This document shows positions 45,536-54,528 of a stretch of DNA of 64,000 nt, one piece after another. The stretch is from Phycisphaerales bacterium. Its GTDB lineage: Bacteria; Planctomycetota; Phycisphaerae; UBA1845; UTPLA1. The stretch's first letter is position 1. The number at the start of each line of letters is the position of its first letter. A program made the position numbers and the translations under genes. The stretch lies in the NCBI GenBank assembly GCA_020639075.1, contig JACKHI010000001.1, forward strand, positions 4,898,001 to 4,962,000, given 5' to 3'. Below the pieces are notes generated by a model. The model saw nothing but the letters and a program-made list of their open reading frames with translations. It did no database searches and had not been told where the DNA came from.

Positions 45536-46227
45536 GTTCATACGCGGTGATGCACGGGACGACGACCGGCGGGATTCTCGCGCCGGCCAAGGAGTCGTTC
45601 GTCGGGCATCCGGCGCGCCGACGGCTCTACGAAATCGCGTCGAGAGGCGTCGATATCGCGATCGCGTCGATCGCCCTGACGTTTGCGGCGCCGCTACTCG
45701 CGCTGGCAGCCTTGTCGATCAAACTGACGTCGCGAGGCCCCGTGTTTTTCAAGCAGAAGCGCGCCGGCTTCAGCGGCGAGCCGTTCGTCATGTACAAGCT
45801 GCGGACGATGCACGTCGGCGCCGACGATGAGAAGGAGCTGTTCCGCAGTCGCAACGCGCTGCCGACGGGACCTTGTTTCAAGATGCGGAATGACCCGCGC
45901 GTGACGCGCGTCGGCCGATGGCTTCGACGTCTCAGCATCGACGAATTGCCGCAGCTGATCAACGTCCTGCGTGGACAGATGGCAATCGTGGGACCGCGAC
46001 CGCTGCCGCTCGACGAAGCGCGCACCGACACGAAGCTCCAGCGACTGCGTATGACGGTGAAACCCGGGCTGACGTGTCTCTGGCAGGTCAGCGGACGCAC
46101 GGAAATTCCTTACGAAGAGTGGCTGCAGCTCGACGTATTCTACATTCGGAATCAGTCGCTGCGGCTGGACATCGAGATCATTCTGCGGACGATTCCGGCC
46201 GTGCTGTCGATGAGGGGCGCGTACTAG
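45523..46227 (+). CDS. Phosphoglycosyl transferase (bacterial sugar transferase, WbaP/WcaJ-like)
   Basis: The TTG start at 45523 is preferred because GGGAGG lies 7 nt upstream, within the end of the GT26 gene; an ATG at 45550 is the alternative. The 234-residue product is a short-type PF02397 enzyme with a membrane re-entrant helix (VDIAIASIALTFAAPLLALA), the motif SRGPVFFKQKRAGFSGEPFVMYKLRTM, the catalytic DE in LSIDELPQLINVLRGQMAIVGPRP, and PGLTCLWQVSGR. It attaches the first sugar phosphate to undecaprenyl phosphate and so primes repeat-unit synthesis. Its position as the last gene makes the cluster a complete Wzx/Wzy set. Confidence 0.93.
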   Translation: MATLGSYAVMHGTTTGGILAPAKESFVGHPARRRLYEIASRGVDIAIASIALTFAAPLLALAALSIKLTSRGPVFFKQKRAGFSGEPFVMYKLRTMHVGADDEKELFRSRNALPTGPCFKMRNDPRVTRVGRWLRRLSIDELPQLINVLRGQMAIVGPRPLPLDEARTDTKLQRLRMTVKPGLTCLWQVSGRTEIPYEEWLQLDVFYIRNQSLRLDIEIILRTIPAVLSMRGAY

Positions 46228-46306
46228 GAATCCGAGCAACAAGTTTCGCAGTACTGCTTGAGACCATGCCGTCGTCGCGGCGACGTGCACTGCCTTGTTG
46301 TCGTAC

Positions 46307-47011
46307 TTACGACGATTCGGCGGTTTGCGATGGTTCGGCAGGCGCTTCGCAGACCGGACCTCCACGATCGGCAAGGCTGTCAGACGAACCGCGGCCATAA
46401 CTCTGCGCCCGAATCAACTCGTCGATCGTGTAATCTGCGCCGCACTCGGGGCATCTCAGCGTGCTCAGGCCGACAAGCGAATAACCGCATTTGGGGCATT
46501 CGACATTGATCTGCCGATCCCTGCCGAATACAGGGTTGCCGCGGAGGATTGTCGCTGTATAGCGCATCCAGATGAATGTGATAATGGCAGCGGCAATGAG
46601 GAGAACCGCCGCAATCAGGTATTCCTCTTCACGCCGCAGCCATTCATCAATTCCGATCGATACGGCAAACGCCGAGCCGGCGATGACGAAAGTGCCGATG
46701 ATCGAGCCGGCGATTCCCGTCTTCCCGCTCGGTCCGCGCCATATCCACGAGAGCAGTCCGACCCAGATCGCCGCGGCCCCGCCAAAACCGATAGCGAGAT
46801 CGGAATCCCGCACGCGAAGGTAGTATCCGCCGAAGCGAGGGTCATATTGGCGATTCAGAATCGCGAGCACGTAAGCGGCGATCAGCGCCGCACTGCTCAT
46901 GAGGCACGTCGCTCCGATCGTGACGAAGACGCGGACCGTGATGCCGCGCTCTTTGCGTGCGATCAAACGGAGGGATGCGATCAGGCCGTTGTCGTCTGCG
47001 TTCTGTTCCAT
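46307..47011 (-). CDS. Membrane protein with C-terminal zinc ribbon
   Basis: The ATG at 47011 is the most sensible start (MEQNADDNGLIASLRLI); the frame continues upstream without coding character. The 234-residue product has four membrane helices (about 28-50, 75-95, 103-125 and 140-160). A cytoplasmic tail follows with a rubredoxin-like zinc ribbon CPKCGYSLVGL plus CPECG (Cys at two CxxC pairs). This CPxCGY...CPECG type is frequent in planctomycete membrane proteins of unknown function. It is the only gene between the sugar transferase and the DUF1579 gene. Confidence 0.75.
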   Translation of the reverse strand: MEQNADDNGLIASLRLIARKERGITVRVFVTIGATCLMSSAALIAAYVLAILNRQYDPRFGGYYLRVRDSDLAIGFGGAAAIWVGLLSWIWRGPSGKTGIAGSIIGTFVIAGSAFAVSIGIDEWLRREEEYLIAAVLLIAAAIITFIWMRYTATILRGNPVFGRDRQINVECPKCGYSLVGLSTLRCPECGADYTIDELIRAQSYGRGSSDSLADRGGPVCEAPAEPSQTAESS

Positions 47012-47150
47012 GCGGCGCGTCGTTGAATGAACAGGCACACGGATTCGCCGATGCCGATCGGCCGGAGCGAATAAGGCGATTGTGCCCGATGACCCTGCTC
47101 TCACGTCTATATTAGCACGAGCCGCCGCGATATTTCCCGCCAATTCCGCC

Positions 47151-47192
47151 CAAAAAACACAACGCCCCGGCCGAGCGTGGCTCGACCGGGGC
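47151..47192 (-). terminator. Intrinsic terminator of the DUF1579 gene
   Basis: On the minus strand CGCCCCGGTCGAGC-CAC-GCTCGGCCGGGGCG is followed by TTGTGTTTTTTGG. The stem is 14 bp and the T-tract is good. Confidence 0.9.
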
Positions 47193-47221
47193 GGCTCTCC
47201 CCTCAACTTTTTCGCGGCCGA

Positions 47222-47884
47222 CTAGTCGTCGCGCTTGTACTCAATGACCATATGCTTGTGCCATTGGCCGGGCGCAACTTCCATGTGCATTTCCATGACG
47301 TAGTTATCCTTGTCGGAGAACTTGATGTTCGTCTTGTTCTTGCAGTACTTGCCGTTGGGCAGCGGCATGTCGCCGTTGAAGACGAACTGCTTGTTCGCAT
47401 CATCCCAATCGCCGGTTTCCATGTAGATGCCCGTGCTCATGCTGTCGATCCAGATGGAGACGAATTTCTTCTTCATCGCGTCATAGCCCACGACGCTGTA
47501 GCCTTCAAACTTCTGGCTCATCATCTTTCCGTCGGGTCCGGGCATCTCGAATGAGCCCTTGTACGACTGGCGAATATACCGACCGCCATAGACGAGCGAT
47601 GTGTCGGATTCCGCCTTCGATGTCTGCCCTGGCGCGCCGGGCTCCATGTACATCGTGTTCTTGCAGTCCCACTCGCCGACGAACATCTTGAGTTTGTCGT
47701 GCATCGGCGTCATCTGGTTCGCCGCCATCCACTCGGCCATTTCCTGTTCGTGGTCCTTCTTCGGCTCATCACCGGCGCGCGTGACGACGGCGTTCGTGAC
47801 AAACGCCGTGACGGCGACAACGGCGAGGAGTGCCACAAGTCGGCGAGACGCGGCCGCCAGCTTCATTTGTGTCTGTTTGGACAT
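47222..47884 (-). CDS. DUF1579 family secreted protein
   Basis: The ATG at 47884 (MSKQTQMKLAAASRRLVALL) has AAGGAG at about 11 nt and opens a signal peptide; cleavage is likely near TRAGDEP. The 220-residue product contains the DUF1579 core: MHDKLKMFVGEWDCKNTMYM, SDTSLVYGGRYIRQSYKGSF, GYSVVGYDAMKKKFVSIWID and MSTGIYMETG. This lipocalin-like beta-barrel family is common in planctomycetes and other bacteria; its ligand is unknown. The gene is monocistronic with its own terminator. Confidence 0.85.
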   Translation of the reverse strand: MSKQTQMKLAAASRRLVALLAVVAVTAFVTNAVVTRAGDEPKKDHEQEMAEWMAANQMTPMHDKLKMFVGEWDCKNTMYMEPGAPGQTSKAESDTSLVYGGRYIRQSYKGSFEMPGPDGKMMSQKFEGYSVVGYDAMKKKFVSIWIDSMSTGIYMETGDWDDANKQFVFNGDMPLPNGKYCKNKTNIKFSDKDNYVMEMHMEVAPGQWHKHMVIEYKRDD

Positions 47885-48283
47885 ACGGATGTTTGCTCCT
47901 TTCAGGTTGGGTTGCAGATTAGCCAATCAAGCCGCGTTGGAACACGACTTGTTGCGCGACATGCGCCAGTTGAAATACAATCGCGTTTCTCTGATCGTAC
48001 CGATCCGAACATTAACCAAACAAATTGAGCGAGTCAAGAGACGATTACCGTGAATCCTGTGACGAAAGGTCAACACCGGACGACATGCCGAACGTCGTAC
48101 TTTCACGCAAGTCGTAACGTCGCTTCCGATAAGTGATTGCGCGGGTGATGGTGGTCGATTTGCGTCGGCCGGTCCGACGCCGGGCGGCAACCCAGACGCA
48201 ATATCAGGCCATCCGCGTTTTTGCCGATGAATTCAGAGAGTACTCCGGCTGCGGTCGCCGCCGATACAGGTAAAGGACGCCAT
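47885..48283. other. Divergent intergenic region, DUF1579 / antiporter
   Basis: The 399 bp separate divergent genes. The in-frame stretch 48221-48283 upstream of the antiporter has no ribosome-binding site and is treated as leader. I see no other element. Confidence 0.4.
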
Positions 48284-49717
48284 ATGTTGCTTGCTGAAGC
48301 CGCCGCCGGCGGAACCGAACACCCAATCCCCAGTCTTGTTTGGGTCTTGCCTTTCGCCGCGCTGCTCCTCTGCATCGCCATACTTCCCCTGATCCACAAA
48401 ACCGAGCACTGGTGGCATCACAACAAGAACAAGCTCCTTGTCGCGTTGGCGCTGGCCGTCATTACGCTCGGCTACTACTTCATGCGGCACAACGGAACGC
48501 ACGTTCACGATCACTGGCTCGGCGAGACGCTTCATCATGTCGGCATGGATATCCATGAGCACGACGGCGCCTTCACGACGGGCGAAGGGCTTGCGACGGC
48601 CGTCGGCGTCCTCGGCAATGCGCTGATGGAGTACATCCCCTTCATCTCGTTGCTCTTCAGCTTGTATGTGATCTCAGGCGGGATCGGCGTCCGCGGCGAT
48701 ATTCCCGCACACCCGCTGACGAATGTGATCTTCCTGGCGATCGGAGGCGTGCTGGCCAGTCTCATCGGAACGACTGGTGCGTCGATGCTCCTGATCCGCC
48801 CCCTGTTGAAGACCAATTCCGAGCGCAAGCACGTTGTGCATACCGTGATCTTCTTCATCTTCATCGTCAGCAATATCGGCGGCACGTTGCTGCCGATCGG
48901 CGATCCGCCGCTCTTCCTCGGTTACCTGAAGGGCGTCCCTTTCATGTGGACGCTGGCACTCTGGAAGGAATGGGCGACAGTCATCGGTCTCCTGCTCGTC
49001 GTTTACTATTTCTGGGACAGCGTTGCGTACAAGAAGGAGACGCTCCCCGACATCCAGCGCGACGAGACGCAGGTCCGCAAGATCACGATCGCGGGCAAAG
49101 TGAATTTCATCTTCCTGGCGGGCGTCGTCTTCGCGACGGGAACGCTGGCCCCCGGCAAGCCGTTCCTCGGCATGGAGGGCGGCTGGGAGCCTTTCACCTT
49201 CTGCCGTGAATTCGTGCAGTTGGCCTTCGTGTTCCTGTCGCTCTACTTCACGCCGGGCGGACTTCGCAAGGAAAACAACTTCAATTACGTGGCGATCCTC
49301 GAAGTTGCCTGCCTGTTCATCGGAATCTTCATCTGCATGCAGGTGCCCATCGAGATTCTGAACGCGAAAGGCCCGGAGCTCGGCATCAATTCCGCCTGGA
49401 AGTTCTTCTGGGCGACGGGAATACTGAGCAGTTGTCTCGACAACGCGCCGACCTACGTCGTCTTCTTCGAAACGGCCAAGACGCTCGGCGGTGCGGTGAC
49501 AGTCGCCGGCGTTGCGGAGCCGTTCCTGATCGCCATCAGCCTCGGATCCGTGTTCATGGGGGCCAACACCTACATCGGGAATGGTCCCAACTTCATGGTC
49601 AAGAGCATCGCCGAGCACGAGGGCGTCAAGATGCCCAGTTTCTTCGGCTACATGCTTTACAGCGGCTTGATCCTGATCCCGACGTTCATCCTCGTGACGC
49701 TCCTGTTCATCTGCTAG
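48284..49717 (+). CDS. NhaD-type sodium/proton antiporter (CitMHS-like) with His-rich loop
   Basis: The ATG at 48284 is chosen because AAAGGA lies 6 nt upstream. The 477-residue product has about twelve hydrophobic helices of the ion-transporter superfamily: SLVWVLPFAALLLCIAILP, LLFSLYVISGGIGVRGD, GTTGASMLLIRPLLKTN, VSNIGGTLLPIGDPPLFLGYL, SCLDNAPTYVVFFETA and GPNFMVKSIAEHEGVKMPSFF. The paired GTTGAS/NIGGTLLPIGDPP and DNAPTY motifs match NhaD/arsenite-citrate transporter pores. Between helices 2 and 3 is an unusual His-rich loop (residues 69-93, eight His). Sodium export is the best guess; citrate or another anion is possible. Confidence 0.8.
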   Translation: MLLAEAAAGGTEHPIPSLVWVLPFAALLLCIAILPLIHKTEHWWHHNKNKLLVALALAVITLGYYFMRHNGTHVHDHWLGETLHHVGMDIHEHDGAFTTGEGLATAVGVLGNALMEYIPFISLLFSLYVISGGIGVRGDIPAHPLTNVIFLAIGGVLASLIGTTGASMLLIRPLLKTNSERKHVVHTVIFFIFIVSNIGGTLLPIGDPPLFLGYLKGVPFMWTLALWKEWATVIGLLLVVYYFWDSVAYKKETLPDIQRDETQVRKITIAGKVNFIFLAGVVFATGTLAPGKPFLGMEGGWEPFTFCREFVQLAFVFLSLYFTPGGLRKENNFNYVAILEVACLFIGIFICMQVPIEILNAKGPELGINSAWKFFWATGILSSCLDNAPTYVVFFETAKTLGGAVTVAGVAEPFLIAISLGSVFMGANTYIGNGPNFMVKSIAEHEGVKMPSFFGYMLYSGLILIPTFILVTLLFIC

Positions 49718-49751
49718 ACGCGAGGCGGATCGGACAATTGGGAGAACCTTC

Positions 49752-49788
49752 CGGCCGCGACGCCGATACGACGTCGCGGCCGTGCTTT
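49752..49788 (+). terminator. Intrinsic terminator of the antiporter gene
   Basis: CGGCCGCGACG and CGTCGCGGCCG form an 11-bp perfect stem around a 9-base loop, followed by TGCTTTTG. Confidence 0.8.
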
Positions 49789-49913
49789 TGCGCCCAATCC
49801 GTTATGGGCCGTTGGAATGTTGAGTGTCTGATCGATAGAATAAGGGTTTCAGCTGCCAGCAAAGTCGTCGGCGACACAGAATGCCGAGGCGATCAGATTT
49901 CAGGTGGGGTAGG

Positions 49914-51620
49914 ATGCTGCAAATCGGAAAACTGCTGTGCGTCCTCGGCGCGTTGTTGCCGCTGGCGCTTCCCTCGGCATTCGGAGACGTGCCGCGATCG
50001 CTCGAGCTTGCTCTGCCCGCCCCCCAACCTCATGCGGACGATACCGCGGATGTGCGGGCCGCGATCGCCTGGCTCGTCGAGCATGGCGCCGCTGTCGATC
50101 GTTGCGGTATCGATGTCGCGGGGCGACGACTCGTCGCGGAATTCTCCGACGATGCAGCCGTCGAGCAGGCCCGATCCGCAGGCTATGTCGTCCTGCGGGA
50201 TCTCTCGGCGGGTGAAGCCGGACCGCGCGGAGTGGATCCGCTGGCCGATTATCTCGATCCGGCGGAAGTCGAAGCGTTCCTCAACCAAGTGGCCGCCGAT
50301 CATCCCGCGATCACGCGCGTCTTCAGCGTGGGTACGACGACCGATGGGCGCGACATCTGGGCGATCGAAATCTCCGATCAGCCCGGCGTCGACGAAGACG
50401 AACCCGCGGTCCTGCTCAACGGCCTGCATCATTCACGCGAAGTTGTCACGCCGCACATCGTTACGGACGCGATCGACGTCCTGACGAACGGTTACGACGC
50501 CAACGATCCACAAATTGTCGCATGGGTTCAGAATTACAAGTCCATTCTGATTCCGATGGTCAATCCGGACGGCAGCGCCCGCGTTCACGCCGGCGACGTC
50601 GGTCATCGCAAGAACACGCGGCAGGTCTGCTCGGCCGCCGATCCCGGCGTCGATCTGAACCGTAACTACCCCTACAAGTGGGGCGCCGGCGCCGTCTGCG
50701 AAGCCGGATTCGGCAGCAGCGGAAATCAGTGTTCAGACTCCTATCGCGGACCGACAGCCGCGTCCGAACCCGAAACGCAGGCCATGATCGGTCTGTCCCA
50801 AGCCATGCACTTCGCGATCGCTGTTTCGTACCATTCGTCCGGCCGTTTCATCGACTACCCCTATGCCTGCAATCCCGGCGTGCCGGACATGCGGATGCCG
50901 GAGCACGACGCCGTCAACGCGATGATGTACGGCATGCGGGATGCGATCTTCGCAGTGGACGGCATCTCATACGCCGTTCATTCGCCGGTCGCCCTCGGCC
51001 CCGTCAACGGCGACGACACGAGCTGGTACTACGCATTCGAAGGCACGTATCCGTTCATTGTTGAGACGGCGACGACATTCCAGCCCGCCTTCGCGCTGGT
51101 GCCGGGCATCGTCGCGAGGAATCGCGCGGGATGGCAGTATCTTTATGACCGCCTCGGCGAGGCGCGCATCGATGTACACGTGTCGGCCTCGTGCGAACCG
51201 CTCGAAGCGGAAGTCACGCTCCTCGACTATACCTACGATACGGGCGAACTCCCGCGGTCGACATTCCTGCCGTTCGGTCGATGGACGTACATTGTTCCGC
51301 CGAATGACACGTATACGATTCGAGTCAGCAAGCCGGGCTTTCAATCGCAGGATGTCGGCGTTGTTGTCGGAAACACGCCCGTCGCTGTCAACGTCCAACT
51401 CGTTCCCGACACGCCGATCGCGTTGCTGTCCGGCGACATGAATGACGATTGCATCGTCGACGGCAACGACATCTCGCAATTCGTGCAGGCCCTGTTAACT
51501 GGCGCTGAGGCATCAGGCAATCAGCGCGCGCGAGGCGACTTCAACGCCGATTGCGTTGTTTCTCAATCCGACCTTCCTTTTTTCATTGCGACGCTGCTTT
51601 CTGCGGATACCTGTCCATGA
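49914..51620 (+). CDS. Secreted M14 zinc carboxypeptidase with dockerin-like C-terminus
   Basis: The ATG at 49914 follows AGGTGGGGTAGG; an in-frame ATG at 49881 is not needed. The 568-residue product has a signal peptide (cleavage near AFG/DVP), a propeptide-like region to about 105 and an M14 catalytic domain. The zinc ligands are H173 and E176 (HHSRE) and H307 (VSYHSSG); R250 in NRNYPYKWG is the substrate Arg and E384 in FIVETATTF the general base. A carboxypeptidase-regulatory-like beta domain follows (about 415-500: RIDVHVSASCEPLEAEVTLLD). Two dockerin-type loops end it (GDMNDDCIVDGNDISQF, GDFNADCVVSQSDL). It should cleave C-terminal residues from extracellular peptides. Confidence 0.9.
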   Translation: MLQIGKLLCVLGALLPLALPSAFGDVPRSLELALPAPQPHADDTADVRAAIAWLVEHGAAVDRCGIDVAGRRLVAEFSDDAAVEQARSAGYVVLRDLSAGEAGPRGVDPLADYLDPAEVEAFLNQVAADHPAITRVFSVGTTTDGRDIWAIEISDQPGVDEDEPAVLLNGLHHSREVVTPHIVTDAIDVLTNGYDANDPQIVAWVQNYKSILIPMVNPDGSARVHAGDVGHRKNTRQVCSAADPGVDLNRNYPYKWGAGAVCEAGFGSSGNQCSDSYRGPTAASEPETQAMIGLSQAMHFAIAVSYHSSGRFIDYPYACNPGVPDMRMPEHDAVNAMMYGMRDAIFAVDGISYAVHSPVALGPVNGDDTSWYYAFEGTYPFIVETATTFQPAFALVPGIVARNRAGWQYLYDRLGEARIDVHVSASCEPLEAEVTLLDYTYDTGELPRSTFLPFGRWTYIVPPNDTYTIRVSKPGFQSQDVGVVVGNTPVAVNVQLVPDTPIALLSGDMNDDCIVDGNDISQFVQALLTGAEASGNQRARGDFNADCVVSQSDLPFFIATLLSADTCP

Positions 51621-51862
51621 CAGCAAATATCCAGCCACGACCGATTGCGTAATAACACGATATTTAAGTGACTATTGTCACATTCCGTAATTGGGGTGAT
51701 TTGTCATAGTTTTTTCTCGCGGAAATATTATGACAGATATATCCTCATTGCATCCGCTTCTGAATTCGCGACGAATCCTGTCTTGATGATTACACGGAGC
51801 GGACTTAGTGTCTGGGCCGATAAGGGGTGAGTACATATCGTGGTACTTGGGGAAGGGTTGGG

Positions 51863-52084
51863 ATGCGGATATCGATCGTCTACCGGCACGTATCGGATTA
51901 CCAGGCACACGCCAATCGTCTGGCGGCGGAAATAAAAAAACAGAAGGGAATCGACGCGGAGTTGATACACGGGCCGGCGGAAGGATTCGACGTGCGAATC
52001 AACGGCGATCTCATCTATAGCATGGCGCACACGGGAAAACTGCCTGAAATCTCGGACTTGATCGGCTACATGGGCAGCTGTTGA
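51863..52084 (+). CDS. SelW/Rdx-family protein lacking the CxxC redox motif
   Basis: The ATG at 51863 follows GGGGAAGGGTTGGG. The 73-residue product matches the Rdx (selenoprotein W/T/H-related) thioredoxin-like fold: RISIVY, YQAHANRLAAEIKKQKGIDAELIHG, GFDVRINGDLIYSMAHTGKLPEISDLI. The family redox site CxxC or CxxU after the first strand is replaced by R8-H-V-S11. The codons are CGG and TCG, so no selenocysteine is hidden here. Redox activity through this site is therefore unlikely. The end overlaps the convergent methyltransferase gene by 19 bp. Confidence 0.7.
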   Translation: MRISIVYRHVSDYQAHANRLAAEIKKQKGIDAELIHGPAEGFDVRINGDLIYSMAHTGKLPEISDLIGYMGSC

Positions 52085-52923
52085 TTGCCATTGGCCAGGT
52101 GCGCAGAGCGGCAAACGCCTTTCTTCTTCATGACGACAAAGAAATCCTGAGCGAGCCGATGCGGGCGTGCGCTGTCAATCGGCGTGCCGGTCACTCGCCG
52201 GACGGTTCTGGCGACTCGACGCATCCACTCGTTCGGCACGATCCAGCGGTCGCACATTCGGAATACGATCGGCGCGACGAGATTGCACGAGTAAAAGTGG
52301 GGCTGATCAAAACCGCAGTTCTTCGCTGTGCGGACCCATGCGGCGGGCCCCAGCCGATTGCCCGACGACCAGTTGCGCTGATTCAGGATTCGGACCGCAG
52401 CCTGTTGGATAAGCGCGTACGGCGTACGCGTGGCGGACGTGCTGAAGACGATTCTTCCACCCGGACGGAGTACCCTCGCAAACTCCTCCAACGCCGCTTC
52501 GGGAGTTCTGAACAGGTACATCGTCTTGTGGCACAACACGGTCTCAAAGCTCTCGTCAGCGAACGGAAGCCGCTCCCCGGATGCCGCAACGAGTGGGCGG
52601 CCGTATTGAATCGCCCGACGCAGCGACGCGGTGGACACGTCGAGACCGTGGATCGCGACCTGTCGATTCGCCAATTGCCTGAGATACGATCCGTGAGCGC
52701 AGCCGACATCCAGGACGCGTTCGCCAATGCGCCAGGGGATCAAGTCCAGGAGGGCGTGGTCGAGCTCTTCGTGCTGAAATGACGGACGGGAGGGCGTATG
52801 CCATTCGCGCCACTCCCACCGCAGGCGGTCCACAACGCGGGCGGGCAATGTGCGAATCCGAATCGAGCGTGAGAGCGCCATCACTTCAGATATCGGCGCG
52901 GCAGGGCGATATTCGGTATCCAT
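52066..52923 (-). CDS. Class I SAM-dependent methyltransferase
   Basis: The 285-residue product has the Rossmann methyltransferase motifs: VLDVGCAHGSYLRQL (motif I), IHGLDVSTASL, GERLPFADESFETVLCHKTMYLF (motif II/III region) and EEFARVLRPGGRIVFSTSA. This places it in the Methyltransf_11 group, which methylates small molecules, quinones or sugars; the acceptor is not predictable. The C-terminal tail is basic. It is divergent from hflX with only a few bases between the start regions, and convergent with the Rdx-like gene. Confidence 0.9.
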   Translation of the reverse strand: MDTEYRPAAPISEVMALSRSIRIRTLPARVVDRLRWEWREWHTPSRPSFQHEELDHALLDLIPWRIGERVLDVGCAHGSYLRQLANRQVAIHGLDVSTASLRRAIQYGRPLVAASGERLPFADESFETVLCHKTMYLFRTPEAALEEFARVLRPGGRIVFSTSATRTPYALIQQAAVRILNQRNWSSGNRLGPAAWVRTAKNCGFDQPHFYSCNLVAPIVFRMCDRWIVPNEWMRRVARTVRRVTGTPIDSARPHRLAQDFFVVMKKKGVCRSAHLANGNQQLPM

Positions 52924-52994
52924 AGCCCGTGCGGGCGTTTGTTGAGACGTCGCGGTGCTCTTACAATCCGCCGCGCGGGCGGCGATTCGGCGAA

Positions 52995-54362
52995 ATGCAT
53001 CGCGCCCGGACAGGTTCGACAGGTAAACCAGGAACGTTGTTACCAGAGAAAAACAAGAAAGACAGCGCCGCTGCGGAGCGGGCCGTTCTCGTCGGGCTCA
53101 TTCTGCCCGGACAGGAAATCGCCGGCACGCGCTACGATCCGCTTGCCGAGCTCGCCGGCCTGGCGTCGGCCGCCGGCGCCGAAGTCGTCGGCCGCATGAT
53201 ACAGAAGCGGCCCAAGATCTGCCCGGCGACGTACATCGGCACCGGCAAGGTTAAGGCCCTCGCGGACTACGTCGAGGACAAAGAAGCCGACCTCATCATT
53301 TTTGACAACGAGCTGGCGCCGTCACAGATTCGCGAAGTCGAGCAGATCGCCAAGAGACGCGTCATCGATCGAACAGAGCTGATCCTCGATATCTTCGCAA
53401 GCCGGGCCCGGACGCACTCCGCCAGGCTTCAAGTCGAACTCGCCCAGCTCGAGTACACGGCCCCGCGGCTTCGCGGCATGTGGACCCACTTGGAGCGAAT
53501 CGCGGGAGCGGGCGGCGGTACGGCCGCCGGCGCCGTCGGCGCCATCGGCACGCGCGGTCCCGGCGAACGGCAGATCGAAATCGATCGCCGTATCGTGCAG
53601 AAACGAGTGACCATGCTGAAGGAACAACTCGCGCAGATCGACAAACGCAAGCTCCGCGAAGTCGAATCCCGCAGCGATCATTTCACGATCAGCCTGGTCG
53701 GCTACACCAATGCCGGCAAAAGCACCTTGATGAACGCCCTGACGGACGCCGGAACGCTGGTCGAAGACAAGCTCTTCGCGACGCTCGATACCAAGACGCG
53801 CCGCTGGAATCTCGGCGGCGGACAGTCGGCGCTGCTTTCGGATACCGTCGGCTTCGTTCGAAACCTCCCGCACCATCTCGTCGCCTCCTTCCGCGCGACG
53901 CTCGAAGAGACGATTAACTCGGACCTGCTGATCCACGTCGTCGATGCAAGCAGCCACGATGCCGTTGGGCAGGCGCGGGCCGTCGATCGAGTGCTCGAAG
54001 AACTGGGCTGTCGGGAGACGGCGAGGATCAACGTCCTCAACAAGATCGATGTGCTCGGTGACGATTCGGAGATTCAGTTGCTTCGCGCATCCATGCCCGA
54101 AGCCGTCGAGATCTCCGCGGCGACGGGCGCAGGACTTGCCGCGCTTCACGAGCGTGTCATTGCACGGCTGAGAGGGAGATATACTCGTGTCATGCTCGAG
54201 GCCTCCGCGTCGAACGGAAAACTGCTCGCATACCTGAGTCGACACGGTCACATATTGGACCGGCAATATGATGAGGGCATGGTTCGCCTGGATGTGCGCG
54301 TCCCGACGCAGGAATTGCCGCGCATTCTGCAGATGGGCGCCGTCCAGATGCCGTCCGCATGA
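52995..54362 (+). CDS. hflX: GTPase HflX
   Basis: The frame is open from a GTG at 52929; I use the ATG at 52995, while a TTG at 53037 with AGGA upstream is also plausible. The product (455 residues from this start) has the HflX N-terminal domain: AVLVGLILPGQE, DPLAELAGLASAAGAEVVG, PATYIGTGKVKAL and NELAPSQIREVEQI. The helical linker RTHSARLQVELAQLEYTAPRLRGMW and GTRGPGERQIEIDRRIV follow. The G domain has VGYTNAGKSTLMNAL (G1), DTVGFVRNLPHHLV (G3) and NKID (G4). HflX splits or rescues stalled 70S ribosomes under stress. No hfq or hflKC is adjacent. Confidence 0.95.
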   Translation: MHRARTGSTGKPGTLLPEKNKKDSAAAERAVLVGLILPGQEIAGTRYDPLAELAGLASAAGAEVVGRMIQKRPKICPATYIGTGKVKALADYVEDKEADLIIFDNELAPSQIREVEQIAKRRVIDRTELILDIFASRARTHSARLQVELAQLEYTAPRLRGMWTHLERIAGAGGGTAAGAVGAIGTRGPGERQIEIDRRIVQKRVTMLKEQLAQIDKRKLREVESRSDHFTISLVGYTNAGKSTLMNALTDAGTLVEDKLFATLDTKTRRWNLGGGQSALLSDTVGFVRNLPHHLVASFRATLEETINSDLLIHVVDASSHDAVGQARAVDRVLEELGCRETARINVLNKIDVLGDDSEIQLLRASMPEAVEISAATGAGLAALHERVIARLRGRYTRVMLEASASNGKLLAYLSRHGHILDRQYDEGMVRLDVRVPTQELPRILQMGAVQMPSA

Positions 54363-54528
54363 CGACGGTATTATTCGGGCCCTTTATCGGCCCCAGAATC
54401 ACGTCCTATTCCACGCTTAAGCGCGACGTCCCGTGGTTCGAAATTGAGAATAGAGAAAGCTCGACTGCGCGCGGCGCCCGGCAATGGCGTCCCGTGCGGA
54501 TGTTCTCGAATAACGAACGGACGGGATC

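Noticed and set aside
51863..52084. Selenoprotein W with an in-frame TGA for selenocysteine
   Set aside because: The positions of the CxxU motif are CGG and TCG codons; no internal TGA exists in the frame.
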